Origin: Pseudo-nitzschia pungens
Lineage: Eukaryota > Bacillariophyta > Bacillariophyceae > Bacillariales > Bacillariaceae
NCBI GenBank assembly: GCA_037355855.1
Contig: CM074763.1
Location: 2,728,001 to 2,792,000 of the forward strand
Direction: 5' to 3'
DNA length: 64,000 bases
Position 1 is the stretch's first letter; the number at the start of each line of letters is the position of its first letter. Below are positions 22,614 to 32,800 of the stretch, piece after piece. The notes under the pieces are model-generated. The model did no database searches, was not told the origin of the DNA, and saw only the letters and a program-made list of their open reading frames with translations. The translations under genes were made by a program, and so were the position numbers.

Positions 22614-24540
22614 GTCAGCAAGGGTGCTCTCTTCACACATGAATGCGTTGAGCTACTTTCACACTTGCATTCGATAGCAACAGATAGTTTCCACCGGAAG
22701 GTCAAGAAATCATGAAACCTGTTGTCAGACATGCGCAGCTACCAACAAAATGCGCTCAAACGCTTTCTTCACTCCAGACTCTGATTCACAGGAAAATGAT
22801 TTCTAAACCAAGAAGAATCATCAGGAAACAAACTACTAACTCAATACGATGCCGGTTCTTGATTTGTTGTAACGAAGTAATCAAACAGAATTCCATGCTT
22901 GCTAGAAACAAACAGAAGTAATAGATACAATGGACCTTTGTCATCATGAAGATGTACTAGTACTACTCGTTACAGTACTATCGATCATAATAAACTTGCT
23001 TCGCTGTTTCATGACTTACCATGCCTAGTAGCTTCCAAACATAACAGTACATAAATTTTGTTGTAAAATGGCTGCTATTTATACTAGTAAAAGGTAGAAG
23101 CGTTGCCATCCTAGAGAAGTCTCACTCTGGAGTGAATCCAGGAACAATCAAGCTATTTGTGCTGCAGAAAAAGTCATGGGATTGATTTGGCAAAATTATT
23201 TGTCATACTAGTACTACTAGTAGACATTTTTTGAGGTCCCTTTGTGGTTGAATTCTTTACCAGACCCACCATGTACGCCAGTAACAAGACTAAAAGGGTT
23301 GCTAGGAGGACCAATTTCCTGTCTTGGACCAATTTTAAGTCGTCAAACTTGAACCAGTTGCGTTTTCACAATGCGTTTCCTCCCACTGCGAGGATGAATC
23401 CCTAGCAAATACTACTACTACTAGTACTACTACTAGTAGTAGAGTGACTAAACCCTCGTCACTCTTGTTGCAATACATTCTGCACGCGTTTACTAGTACT
23501 ACTACTACTAGTACTAGTACGGTATCAACAATTGGAGCAACGGAACATTTCGCAGGTTATGAGCACCGAAACCTCCGCGTCTCATCATCCACAACATTAC
23601 AATCATCTTCAGTGTCAGACTGCTGGTTTACAGACGAAATAATACTTTCGTGGTAATAGTAAGACTTAAAATGAGGTCGGGTTCGGACACAACGTTTTGA
23701 GATGCCATTGCGGTGGGACATCTTGCATTCGGCAATCAAAAATGGCGGTTTCGGAACCGTTATCAGTATCAAGGTTTAGGTAAGTACGAGTATGTATGGA
23801 ACGTACTACGACTACTAAAAATTTGGGATTGGCCTTGCCGAACGGTATTCTATGCGGTAAAATTCGCTTCAACGAAAAAATCTCGGTTTTGTTTCTTCGC
23901 CTCTCGACAACATGCGTTGAGGGGTGAACCCTGAACGGAAATAATGGTCGCGCATGTAGATCTAGTAATAATTAGCGATGAATTGGTTGACTGTTCATAG
24001 ACGGGCATATTTGCTGAAAGTCTCTTATGAAATCATAGTTCTATCCGTTGAATCGAAAGATTCCTAGCGCCGGTTTTCACATCACATTTTATGACACATC
24101 ATGGCAATACCGAAATCGCCATCGACCTAGGGTGAAAACAATTCCTTACCGTTGGAAGCATGCACGATTATTACTGCGATCATTCCGAACTTTCATGTCA
24201 TCATACAGAGCAGCATATCCTCGCAACCGGACTTGGTCAACGAAACCCTCACTTTGTGTTCAAACATTTCAAAACTCCAAATTTTGGCATCCATTGTGGT
24301 TTGCCTATGAATCGAACAGGCAGAACTTACCCAAGAACAATTGAATTCAAAGAAAGACGCTCAAGTCGTTCGCAATCACCGCAATCCATTTCGACGACAA
24401 GCACTGTATCACCCCTGCGAGTGAACGAAAAGCTATTTTGCCGCACAGCGAAGCACACCGAGACAAAATCAGTAAATATCCGTGACAAGTCACCTGATTG
24501 TCCGAAAAGTTTTTCATTCTATACACAAGAGGAAAACAAA
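22614..24540. other. Intergenic region with ACTAGT/TAC trinucleotide patches
   Basis: About 1.9 kb. Self-complementary patches built of ACTAGT, AGTACT and TACTAC lie at about 23207-23224, 23408-23445 and 23491-23522. From 24160 the frame of the next gene is open with an ATG, but its translation (His, Cys, Tyr and basic residues) is unlike the acidic protein that follows, so 24160-24540 may be 5' leader or an N-terminal extension. Confidence 0.5.
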
Positions 24541-26253
24541 ATGACGGAAGATACAGCAATGATTGATCTTGGTGCTGAATTCAATAACCTCCAAATAGAA
24601 GCTGATATCCTGGAAAAGCTTGTGAAATTGGAGGCCGAGTTTGAAGAAAAGCAGCGAGCTGCAGAGCTTGCCATTCAACAAGCCAAGCAGTTCCTGGAGG
24701 AAGCGTATGCAGAAGAACAAGAAAGTCTGGAAATCAAAGAAACAGGTAGCAATCTCAGTGCTATTTCACAGATAATTGCGATTGCCGACCAAGAAATTGC
24801 CGCCGAAAAAAGTGTGGCGGAAGTTGAAGAAGAACAAGAAGCCAGGGAAGACGCTAGTGTTTCAGGAGAAATCGACACAGAATTGGATGGTTTGCAGAGT
24901 GAAGGTCCAAGTAACGATGAGCAAACGGAAGAAATTCCTGCTATTGTAAGTCCTCCTTCTATCATTCGTCAAACGTCCGTCCTTGCTTCACTTGAAAAAC
25001 AGCCCTCTGTTGACAGTGAAAAAACAGCCGAAGTGGTTGCGGAACCTGACACTACGAACGAGACTGTTGCAACAGAGGAAGAGTCTTGTCCCGAGGAAGC
25101 TGTTGCAGCTGTTGAGGAGGCCACTGAGGAACCCGTCGAAGTGCCCGTTGAAACGCCTGTTGAAGAGGCTGTTGAAGAGCCCGTTGAGGAGCCTGCCGAA
25201 GAAGCTGCTGAAGAGCTCACAGAAGAGCCCGTTACGGAGCCTGTCGATGAGCCCGTAGCAGAGACCGTGGAAGAGCCTGCTGTAGAGGCTGCTGAAGAAC
25301 CTGTTGCGGAGCCAGTCGAAGAGCCCGTTGAAGAGCCCGTTGAAGAGCCCGTTGAAGAGCCCGTTGAAGAGCCCGTTGAAGAGCCCGTTGAAGAGCCCGT
25401 TGAAGAGCCCGTTGAAGAGCTCTCTGAAGAAACAACTGCGGAGCCTGTCGAAGAACCTGTTGCTGAGCCCGTTGAGGAGCCTATCGAAGAGCCCGTGGAA
25501 GAACCCACTACAGAGCCTGTTGAAGAGCCCGTTGAAGAACCCACTACAGAGCCTGTTGAAAAGCCCGTTGAAGAAGCTGTTGAAGAACCCGTTGAGGAGC
25601 CTGTTGAAGAGCCGGCGGAAGAACCCATTGAAGAGCCCGTTGCGGAGCCTGTTGAAGAACCAGTAGCAGAGCCGGTGGAAGAGTCCATTGCGGAGCCCGT
25701 CGAAGAGCCCGTCGAAGAGCCCGCGCCCGTCGAAGAGCCGGTCGAAGAGCCCATTGAAGAGCCCGTTGCGGAGCCTGTTGAAGAACCAGTAGCAGAGCCG
25801 GTGGAAGAGCCCATTGCGGAGCCCGTCGAAGAGCCCGTCGAAGAACCTGTTGAGGAACCAGTCAAAGAACCTGTTGAGGAACCAATTGAACAGCCCGTTG
25901 CAGAGCCTGTCGAAGAACCCGTCGAAGAACCCGTGGAAGAGCCCGTGGAAGAGGCCGACGACGCCACTTCCAAGACATCGAATTCGAGCAAGCCTGTCGA
26001 AAAAACCGCCGAGGCGCCAACGGAGGCCGCCTTCAGTCCACCGCAATTGTTGCCCGCACTCTCCACAATGAGCAGCAAAACCGCACAACCCAAATGCCTC
26101 GAGGACACCCTACTGGTTCTCGAATCCAAGATCGAGGAATGCCGCAGGGTGCTCCTGGACCCGGACAGCACCATCGAAGAACAGACCAGATCCGCCACAT
26201 TGATGACGCAGTACGCGAAATCGGCAAAGGCTCTCATGGTGATCATGGTGTAG
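24541..26253 (+). CDS. Acidic EEPV-repeat protein, C-terminal paralogue of the gene at 1-1785
   Basis: From the ATG at 24541 (context AACAAAATG) the protein has 570 residues; an in-frame ATG at 24160 would give 697. The N-terminus is a predicted coiled coil (LEKLVKLEAEFEEKQRAAEL, continuing to about residue 65). Between 25129 and 25959 the DNA is a run of 12-bp units coding EEPV variants; at about 25318-25415 the unit GAGCCCGTTGAA is repeated almost perfectly. The C-terminal 50 residues (ESKIEECRRVLLDPDSTIEE, then QTRSATLMTQYAKSAKA) match the C-terminus of the gene at 1-1785 (EVCKRKLLDPNNSLDE, then QIATASLLERLAQAA). There is no zinc ribbon here. Function is unknown. Repeat length is likely to vary between strains. 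Confidence 0.72.
   Translation: MTEDTAMIDLGAEFNNLQIEADILEKLVKLEAEFEEKQRAAELAIQQAKQFLEEAYAEEQESLEIKETGSNLSAISQIIAIADQEIAAEKSVAEVEEEQEAREDASVSGEIDTELDGLQSEGPSNDEQTEEIPAIVSPPSIIRQTSVLASLEKQPSVDSEKTAEVVAEPDTTNETVATEEESCPEEAVAAVEEATEEPVEVPVETPVEEAVEEPVEEPAEEAAEELTEEPVTEPVDEPVAETVEEPAVEAAEEPVAEPVEEPVEEPVEEPVEEPVEEPVEEPVEEPVEEPVEELSEETTAEPVEEPVAEPVEEPIEEPVEEPTTEPVEEPVEEPTTEPVEKPVEEAVEEPVEEPVEEPAEEPIEEPVAEPVEEPVAEPVEESIAEPVEEPVEEPAPVEEPVEEPIEEPVAEPVEEPVAEPVEEPIAEPVEEPVEEPVEEPVKEPVEEPIEQPVAEPVEEPVEEPVEEPVEEADDATSKTSNSSKPVEKTAEAPTEAAFSPPQLLPALSTMSSKTAQPKCLEDTLLVLESKIEECRRVLLDPDSTIEEQTRSATLMTQYAKSAKALMVIMV
25129..25959 (+). repeat. 12-bp tandem repeat coding EEPV
   Basis: In-frame minisatellite inside the coding region. 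Because the unit is a multiple of three and free of stops in all frames, it creates long false ORFs on both strands (GSST, LFNG and KSPL repeats). Confidence 0.9.
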
Positions 26254-26714
26254 AGCGAGCAAGCGAGACGAACCGAGACGAACGAAAAAAAAAAAAACCC
26301 TCTCGCGACGAACGAAACCTTTGCAGGCGTGCCCGCATTCAAGTACGCAAATTATGCCTGCATGCCTGCCTCCACCGCTCTTGCCTCGGACGAAATTTTG
26401 GAGCTTTTCTGCACACAATGGGCAGTGCACAAAACTGCATATCCTTGCTACGTTGTTAAGGAATGCAAACATTGGCGGCGATCCAGAAAAGAGCAAAATT
26501 AGAATAATATGTTCTCCTCTCTATGTTGATTAAAATACATGACAGAATTTTTTATTTTGAATGGTCTATTGTACAAGGTTGCAACGCGGAAATAGTTTGC
26601 ACACCTCTATTGTAGCACGTACTAGGGATACCGTAGGTACAGTATCCGTCGACAAGGATGGAAAGCATCGATCGATCGATCGATCGATCCATCGCTCGGT
26701 CCAAGTCGTGACTG
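26254..26714. other. Convergent 3' spacer with GATC repeat
   Basis: About 460 nt between convergent genes. A (GATC)n tetranucleotide run, self-complementary, lies at about 26667-26690. No gene was seen. Confidence 0.6.
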
Positions 26715-28774
26715 CTAACGATTCGTGGTTGCAAACAGAGTTTCCAGTGCCATCATAACGGCATGCATCTGGTGTTGCGTCGTGTCGATCCGCAGCGGAG
26801 CCTCGTCTTTGGCGTTCATGATCCCACCAATGGCGATGCGTTCGTCGGTGGGATGAGAGACGAGAAAGCTGTTGGTATGTGCCAGGGGTCCCCCAACCTG
26901 CCAACTACAGCGAGCAGGAGTATTGAGATATTAGCATTATTAATATCATTTTTCGCAAAATTTGTGGTTTCGTTTGTCATTCATTCATGCATGGTATGAG
27001 CGGGTGGCGAGCAATGCACGTTGGGAAAAAGAGATTCAGAGATTTCGTGAATATTCTCGTCTTTCATTCTCGAAATTGTTCGACAGCCGTAGTACGCAAA
27101 CACAGTCGCTAACGCAAATACACACACGCACAGACACAACACACTGCGGTTGAATGCCGCTTGCGCACGCACGCACGAACACACGAACACACACACACGC
27201 ACGCACGCACGTACCCCGTGAGTTTGTAGAGACCCTCGTCGATGGCGTAGCCCAGATCGGAAAGGGCCGTTGCGTGGCCCCGGGCCTCCGCAATCCTGTA
27301 GGCGCTGACGATGCCCTCAAAGGCGTATCCCGTGTTGAGCGTCCGTCCCAGAATCCCGTGGGTGTGAACGATCCAGTGCGCCAGGACCAGGAGGCAGTCC
27401 CCGATGGACTCGCGGTCCTTCCATCCCGCGGCGTAGTACTCCTGGAAGACCATCGAGGACCACTGGTAGAATCCCTTGGTGAGCGACGAGTCGTGTTCGT
27501 CGTTCCGCCAGGCGTCGACCGTGTAGGCCTTGGCCAGCACGGGAGCCGTTCGTTCGATGAGGGGCACCAGGTGTTCGTAGTCCCTCCCTAGATGCCCGGC
27601 GGCCTTGACCAGGCAGAGCATTGTTTCTCCGTCGTAGTAGGGGGACGAGTTGTCGGACCTTTCCTCTTCCTCCACGTCGTACAACTCGGAAAAGTGCCCG
27701 TTTTCGAGTTGCAGGTATTCCAGGAACCGAAGGATGCCCGCCAGCTCGGTTTCGATCTCCGCCACAGCCGACAGCCGAAGCCGAAGAAGTGCCCGGGTGC
27801 TCCCGGAGCGTCACCAAGTAATCCACCAGTGCCAGTCCGTAGAGGGCGTTGACCCCCGATTGGGACTCGTCCTCGAAGCCGGGATAGATCACCATGCGGC
27901 TGCCGCCCTCGGATTCGACCGGTGGTCCGTCCACCGTGTGTTCTTTGAAAAAGGCGATCCCGCGTTCGACGGCGGTCCGGTACGAGGCGTTGTCGGGCGT
28001 GCTCTGGAAGCAGAGGGTGATTCCCCAGAGGGCTCCCGCCTGTCGGACCGGGCTGTCGTCTTCGTCCATGGTGTCGGTGACAAAGTCGTACAGGTAATTG
28101 AAGTTTCCCGTCTCTTCCTTTTGGTTGCGGGCCATGTACTCGCAGCCCAGCGCCAGGGACTCGGTCAGCAGAGATTTGGTGAGCTTTTTGGGCCGCGACG
28201 AAGACGAAAACGACAACGAAGACGACAACGACGGAGATTCCTCCCCATCCTCCACCTCCGGATAGAATTCCAATGCGTTGTAATAGGACCGAATCCAGGG
28301 AAAGAATTCGTCTTGTTCGATCGAGGGGAATTCCTCGCCTTCTTCCTTCTCGCTCGTCAACGTCATATCGTCTCCACGATCCACAATGTTTTCTTCCCAG
28401 TCGTCCGCCACGTCCTCCCGCGGTTCCTCCCGCGGTTCATTCCAAGATTTCTCTCCGCCGTCTTCGTCGCTCGATCCGGATTGGCTCTGGCTCTCGTTGC
28501 CATCGCCGATTTCGTTTTCGCCGTCGTCATTGTCATTGTCATTGTTCTCGACTCCTCCGCCCAGCGAGATCTCCGGCTTTCGGAGGAGAAGATGGCCCGA
28601 CGAAGACCCGGACCGGGACGAAGACGCCGGGGAATCCCGACCGCTGTTCCCTCCGAGAAGACACCAGCCAAGGACCAACCCGAAACCCACCGCGACGACT
28701 CCGTAGCGGACCCAAAAGGGCAGCCGTCGTTCCTTGAAGGGATTCTCTACGGCGCGCTTGTTGCCGTACAGCAT
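26715..28774 (-). CDS. Type II membrane protein with alpha/alpha-toroid (six-hairpin glycosidase-like) domain; one frame break
   Basis: The ATG is at 28774. A short basic N-terminus is followed by a hydrophobic anchor (about residues 25-42, GVVAVGFGLVLGWCLLGG), an acidic Ser/Asp/Glu linker, then repeated helical hairpins (GVNALYGLALVDYL, LRFLEYLQLENGHFSELYD, SPYYDGETMLCLVKAAGHL). The frame is lost between about 27815 and 27757 and continues one base shifted at AEIETEL. A 58-nt GT-AG intron (27814-27757) would also restore phase but would remove a plausible loop. A second intron (27214-26905, donor GTACGT, acceptor CTGTAG) contains a CA/CG microsatellite. The last exon, 26904-26715, gives GWQVGGPLAHTN then ERIAIGGIMNAKDEAPLRID and ends ETLFATTNR. 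The topology suggests a Golgi or ER luminal enzyme; the substrate is unknown. Confidence 0.65.
27118..27211. repeat. CA/CG dinucleotide and CACG microsatellite
   Basis: Imperfect ACAC and ACGC repeats inside an inferred intron of the minus-strand gene, ending a few bases from the donor site. The minus-strand translation (CVCVCSCVRACV) is an artefact. Confidence 0.85.
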
Positions 28775-29819
28775 GGTTCGAGATGGATCGTCAAAACAAT
28801 GATTATAATAATAATAATAATAATAATACTGATGCGTTTGATGGATTGATTATTGCAACGCTGCAACCCGTCCCCCGCGGAAGGCTAGGAACCTCGTTTC
28901 TTCGGATTCTGCTGTTCCGAGACCCGAGACAGCGAGAAACGAAGCCGGCGATTTGCGACAGCTACGGACGATTACGGGGGATAAAAATATACCAGTAAAC
29001 ATAGGAAGCACATCATCTTGTTCCGTCTTTTCGACAAGGATGTGTGGAATGATACCTGTGACGAGTACAAGTTCTACCGTACGGAATGGAACTCGGATCA
29101 TCTCTTGGCGCGGTTTGGTGGGGATCTTTCAGTCATGCGGGAATGGATATTTTTTTGAGAGCATGTCAATCCCGAAACATATGTGGAGACTATTAAGGTT
29201 CAGGAATACTGGTAGAGAACAGACGTTGAGGAAGGTTTCTGTCCTGCGTCCCGAAAATTATGTAACCTATCTTTATTGGATTTGTAAGGTATGATGAGGA
29301 ACTTCGCAAGAGAAGAGAGAAAGCAAAATGAGGAATGAGAGAGATCGTTTTGCGAATTGAATCTCAATCGAATGAATCGTCCCATTGTTGACAACGCTCT
29401 GCCCGACATTATTATTTTTGACGATAAGTAAAATCTTAACCTTACTTCGTATCATCCCGATCCGCAATCCGGGAGGCGCACCACAAACCCGCAAGAAGCA
29501 ACAACGGGATCAACCCCGGGCACAGCCGATACCAATCCAAATCGGAGAGAGCAAGGGCGGAGGACCCAATTCATGCCGTAGCAAAAGCGAGAAAGAGAAC
29601 ACAGTAAACGCGCAACATTGTCTCCACGGACATGATCCCGCCACCGTTCCAGTGATTGCAACGCAACGCAACGCGCAACACGCAACACGCAACTTCGAGA
29701 GTGACTGGGATCCGCGCACGAGAGTGACTTGCATCCCGTCGCATCGCATCGCATAGCATAGCATAGCATAGCACAGTGCTCTCTGACCAATTGCCAAGAA
29801 CTTGCCAATCTCGGCAGCC
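28775..29819. other. Divergent promoter region with microsatellites
   Basis: About 1.0 kb between two divergent genes. A (TAA)n run lies at about 28804-28828 just upstream of the minus-strand start. Pentanucleotide runs of CGCAA (29658-29693) and GCATC/GCATA (29740-29774) lie just upstream of the plus-strand start. A CCTTACTTCGTAT motif lies at about 29437. Confidence 0.65.
29658..29774. repeat. CGCAA and GCATC/GCATA pentanucleotide repeats
   Basis: Two separate five-base arrays (29658-29693 and 29740-29774) sit 50-160 nt upstream of the start codon at 29820. Confidence 0.85.
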
Positions 29820-32800
29820 ATGACGGAGTCCCCCGTCGGCGCTCCCCGAACCGGGCAGCTTCCGAGCCATGCCCGCCCCAAACGCGACGCAACGAAGGGG
29901 GAGGAGGACCCACCGCAGGTGGTGGAGAAACAACCCGTTCCGGATCGGCACGTTCCGTGGCAAATGGAATGGAAACACCCCCGATGGATTTCCTCCTCCT
30001 CCTCCTCATCGTCGTCGTCGTCTCCACCGTCCAGAGCCGAGTCCACGAAACCAAAGAGCCGCGGCGCGAACGGCGACGATCGGTCCCGAATCGTTGGGGT
30101 CACGACGGCACACCTGTCCCAAACCGAAATCTCCTACATTCTCGGATTCGACAAGGACGGCGACTCCAAAAAGCCACCACCCAAACACCACAAGGGTTGG
30201 GGGGAGGACCAGTTCGATAACAAACGCAAGAGCAACAGCAATAGCAACAGCAATAGCAATAGCAATAGCAATAGCAACCGCAAAAGCCCACCCCGAAGCG
30301 ATCGGCACTATTTGCTCTCGGTGACCCTCCTGGGATGGTGGTGTCCACGTGCGATTGCGTTTGCGACTTCTCCTCTCGTGGACGATGGCCAAGAAGGATC
30401 TTCCGGAATCTCACCGACAACGGCGAACAATTCTCACAACAACAGCGAACTTCCAATCTCTCTGGCCTCGGAGGTGTTGATCGAGATCCTGGAGGTTCCG
30501 GCGTCGGCAACAACAACCGCCGCGAATCCGGACGACACGAACACCCCGGCAACCATTGTGATTCGCTCCAAGCGACTCCGATGGCCGGAAAGCATCTTCG
30601 ACGCGCACCCGGCAGCGAACGCCCAGCCCGCGGTCACCACCCGGAACGGAAGCAATGGCAATGAGAACGACAATGAAATCAAAATCAAAACCAAAACCAT
30701 CACCGCTAGCAAGCCACGAGGAACCGCCACCAAACGGCCCAAGAAAAACTTTTTGGCATCGGTCTTTCTGCCGCTCATGGGCATCGACGAAGAAGACGAG
30801 TTCCGGGTGGGCGACGGCCCGGACGATCCGGGGGAATCCAAGCAATCACCATCGTCACGAGACGACGACGAGGACGAGAAAGATGACCGTGACGAACCAC
30901 CACCGACCCATGGAATCGTCTCCGCCACGCTCTGTCGTCCCCCCGCCAACGACGGCCTTACCGTATCGGAAACCAAGGAGATCCTCGGCCTGATGAGTTT
31001 TGGGGGGGACGGCAACGACGGCAACGACAATGACGAAGGCGGTCCCACGCGTTCGAAAGCCAAGAGTGCCAGACTCACGAGCGGCGGCGTCAACGACGAA
31101 CAAGACGAGGCAGCACTGGTAGCGAGCAGGGAGGCCCCGACAACGATCGACGGCGCGCTGGCCTTTGCCTGCGTCTCGACGAGGGGAGAGGTCTTTGTCT
31201 ACGATCCCATCAAGTTGTTGCTGGGGATCGAGGACGACTCGGGACTCGGGAAGGAAGAAAAAGAGGCCAGAAAGGGACTGGAAGAGGCCACGTCCTTCTT
31301 TTTCGGGCAGGAACTCTTTCGGAACCTCCAGGAAACCTGGAGACCACTGGCGGAGCCCTCCACCCGGATCCACCTGAGTCTCTTTCAGCACGATCATCAC
31401 CCGCGCCAACTGCAGCAGCAGCAGCAAAACCACCACCAACAACAATGGCTCCGGCAGAAATCCGGGCCACGGACCCTGGACAAGCTCGTTCACAACAACC
31501 GAGAGCTTTCGGATTGGACCCAATCCGTTTTGTCCCGTGACGGCGACACGCGTCCCGGCGGAACGACCACGTCCCGGGGAAGCCACAAGAACCGGGACAG
31601 GGACAGCGACGCGTTCAGCGTGGTGACGTCCGCGACCGGCGCTCTCGGCGCCGCCGTCCAGGACTCGGCGCTGGAATTCCAATCCAGGATCGACGACACC
31701 TTTTCGATGATCTCCTACCTCTTCAACCCGCTCCTGGAACCGGCAACGCTGAAAGACCGGACCGTCCGGAACCAGCCCCTCTCCATGACCGTTGCGGGAG
31801 CCGCCTGCGTCGTCGTGATCGGAACGGGCCTCCGCACCAGGGCGACGGAACCACGGTCCGCCGCCGCCGCCGGTGTGGCGCGCAGCACAGACCGTCTGAT
31901 CGGGGGTGGGAGTGAACCCGCTTCCAAGCACAGCGACAACAACGGCGTCTCCGTCTCCGCCTCCGCCTCCGCCTCCGTATCTTCGCAACCTTCCGACACC
32001 GAGAAGCCATCCTTGGATACGATCGAGAACGAGGCGAACGCACCGGGCAATCCGTTTGCAGACTCGGCCGGAGACGGAAACGAAGGGGACCGCGACAGCG
32101 ACGGCGACAGTGACAGTGACAGCGACAACGTACACAGAACCGTCGGTGGCACGACCGAGTCGAACGGCAATCCCAAGTCGTCCCCGTCCATCGATCACCC
32201 CGCCGGAGCCACCATCCATGCCGGTGACGGGGATGCAGCAGAAAAGCCCTCGAGCACGAATCCCTTCTCGGACAACGAAGATGTTTCGGCACCGAGTGCA
32301 TCCCCCCCGAACCCGTTCGATGAACAAGAAGACAAGGATGTTTTGCCACCGAGTGCATCGTCACACAATGCTCTTGACGAAACAGACGACCATTCGAATC
32401 CGAATGCGAATGACAATGCTAACTTACATGGGGACGAAAAGTCCTCAGACATTGCTCCCTCGTGGTTGGAAGACCCGGGTGATGATGATGATGAACTAAA
32501 GCAAGTGACCGTTACAGACGGAACGAAGACGGATGAATTGCGAAGTAAGAGTTCGGAATGGTGGGAAGATTTATCCGATAAGGAGAGTCACGACGACACC
32601 AATGACGGAGACCAAGCACCATCCTCATCCGCAACGCAATCCAGCCCCCACAATGCAACGGAACCAGAAAAAGACTCCACAGAGGACGCCGAAGACGAAA
32701 AAGAAGACGATGAAAATAGCCAGCGACACTATTTCGATGGGTACGATGAAGACTTTGACGAGCACAAAAGTCGACAACGCGGAGGATTCGTCACGTTTCT

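Noticed and set aside
24969..26342. Minus-strand ORF of about 457 codons with GSSTGSST repeats, and the related LFNG and KSPL ORFs
   Set aside because: They are complements or shifts of the 12-bp EEPV-coding repeat, which has no stops in any frame; the plus-strand frame has a coherent N- and C-terminus.
27109..27213. C-terminal extension CVCVCSCVRACV of the minus-strand gene
   Set aside because: It is a translated CA/CG microsatellite inside an intron with good splice sites and a conserved downstream exon.
27650..28849. Plus-strand ORF of 399 codons opposite the toroid-like gene
   Set aside because: Antisense shadow; the minus strand has the membrane anchor, helical hairpins and splice sites.
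30855..32327. Minus-strand ORF of 490 codons opposite the large unknown gene
   Set aside because: It is antisense to the low-complexity, GC-rich part of the spliced plus-strand gene and has a Val/Gly/Arg-rich shadow composition.
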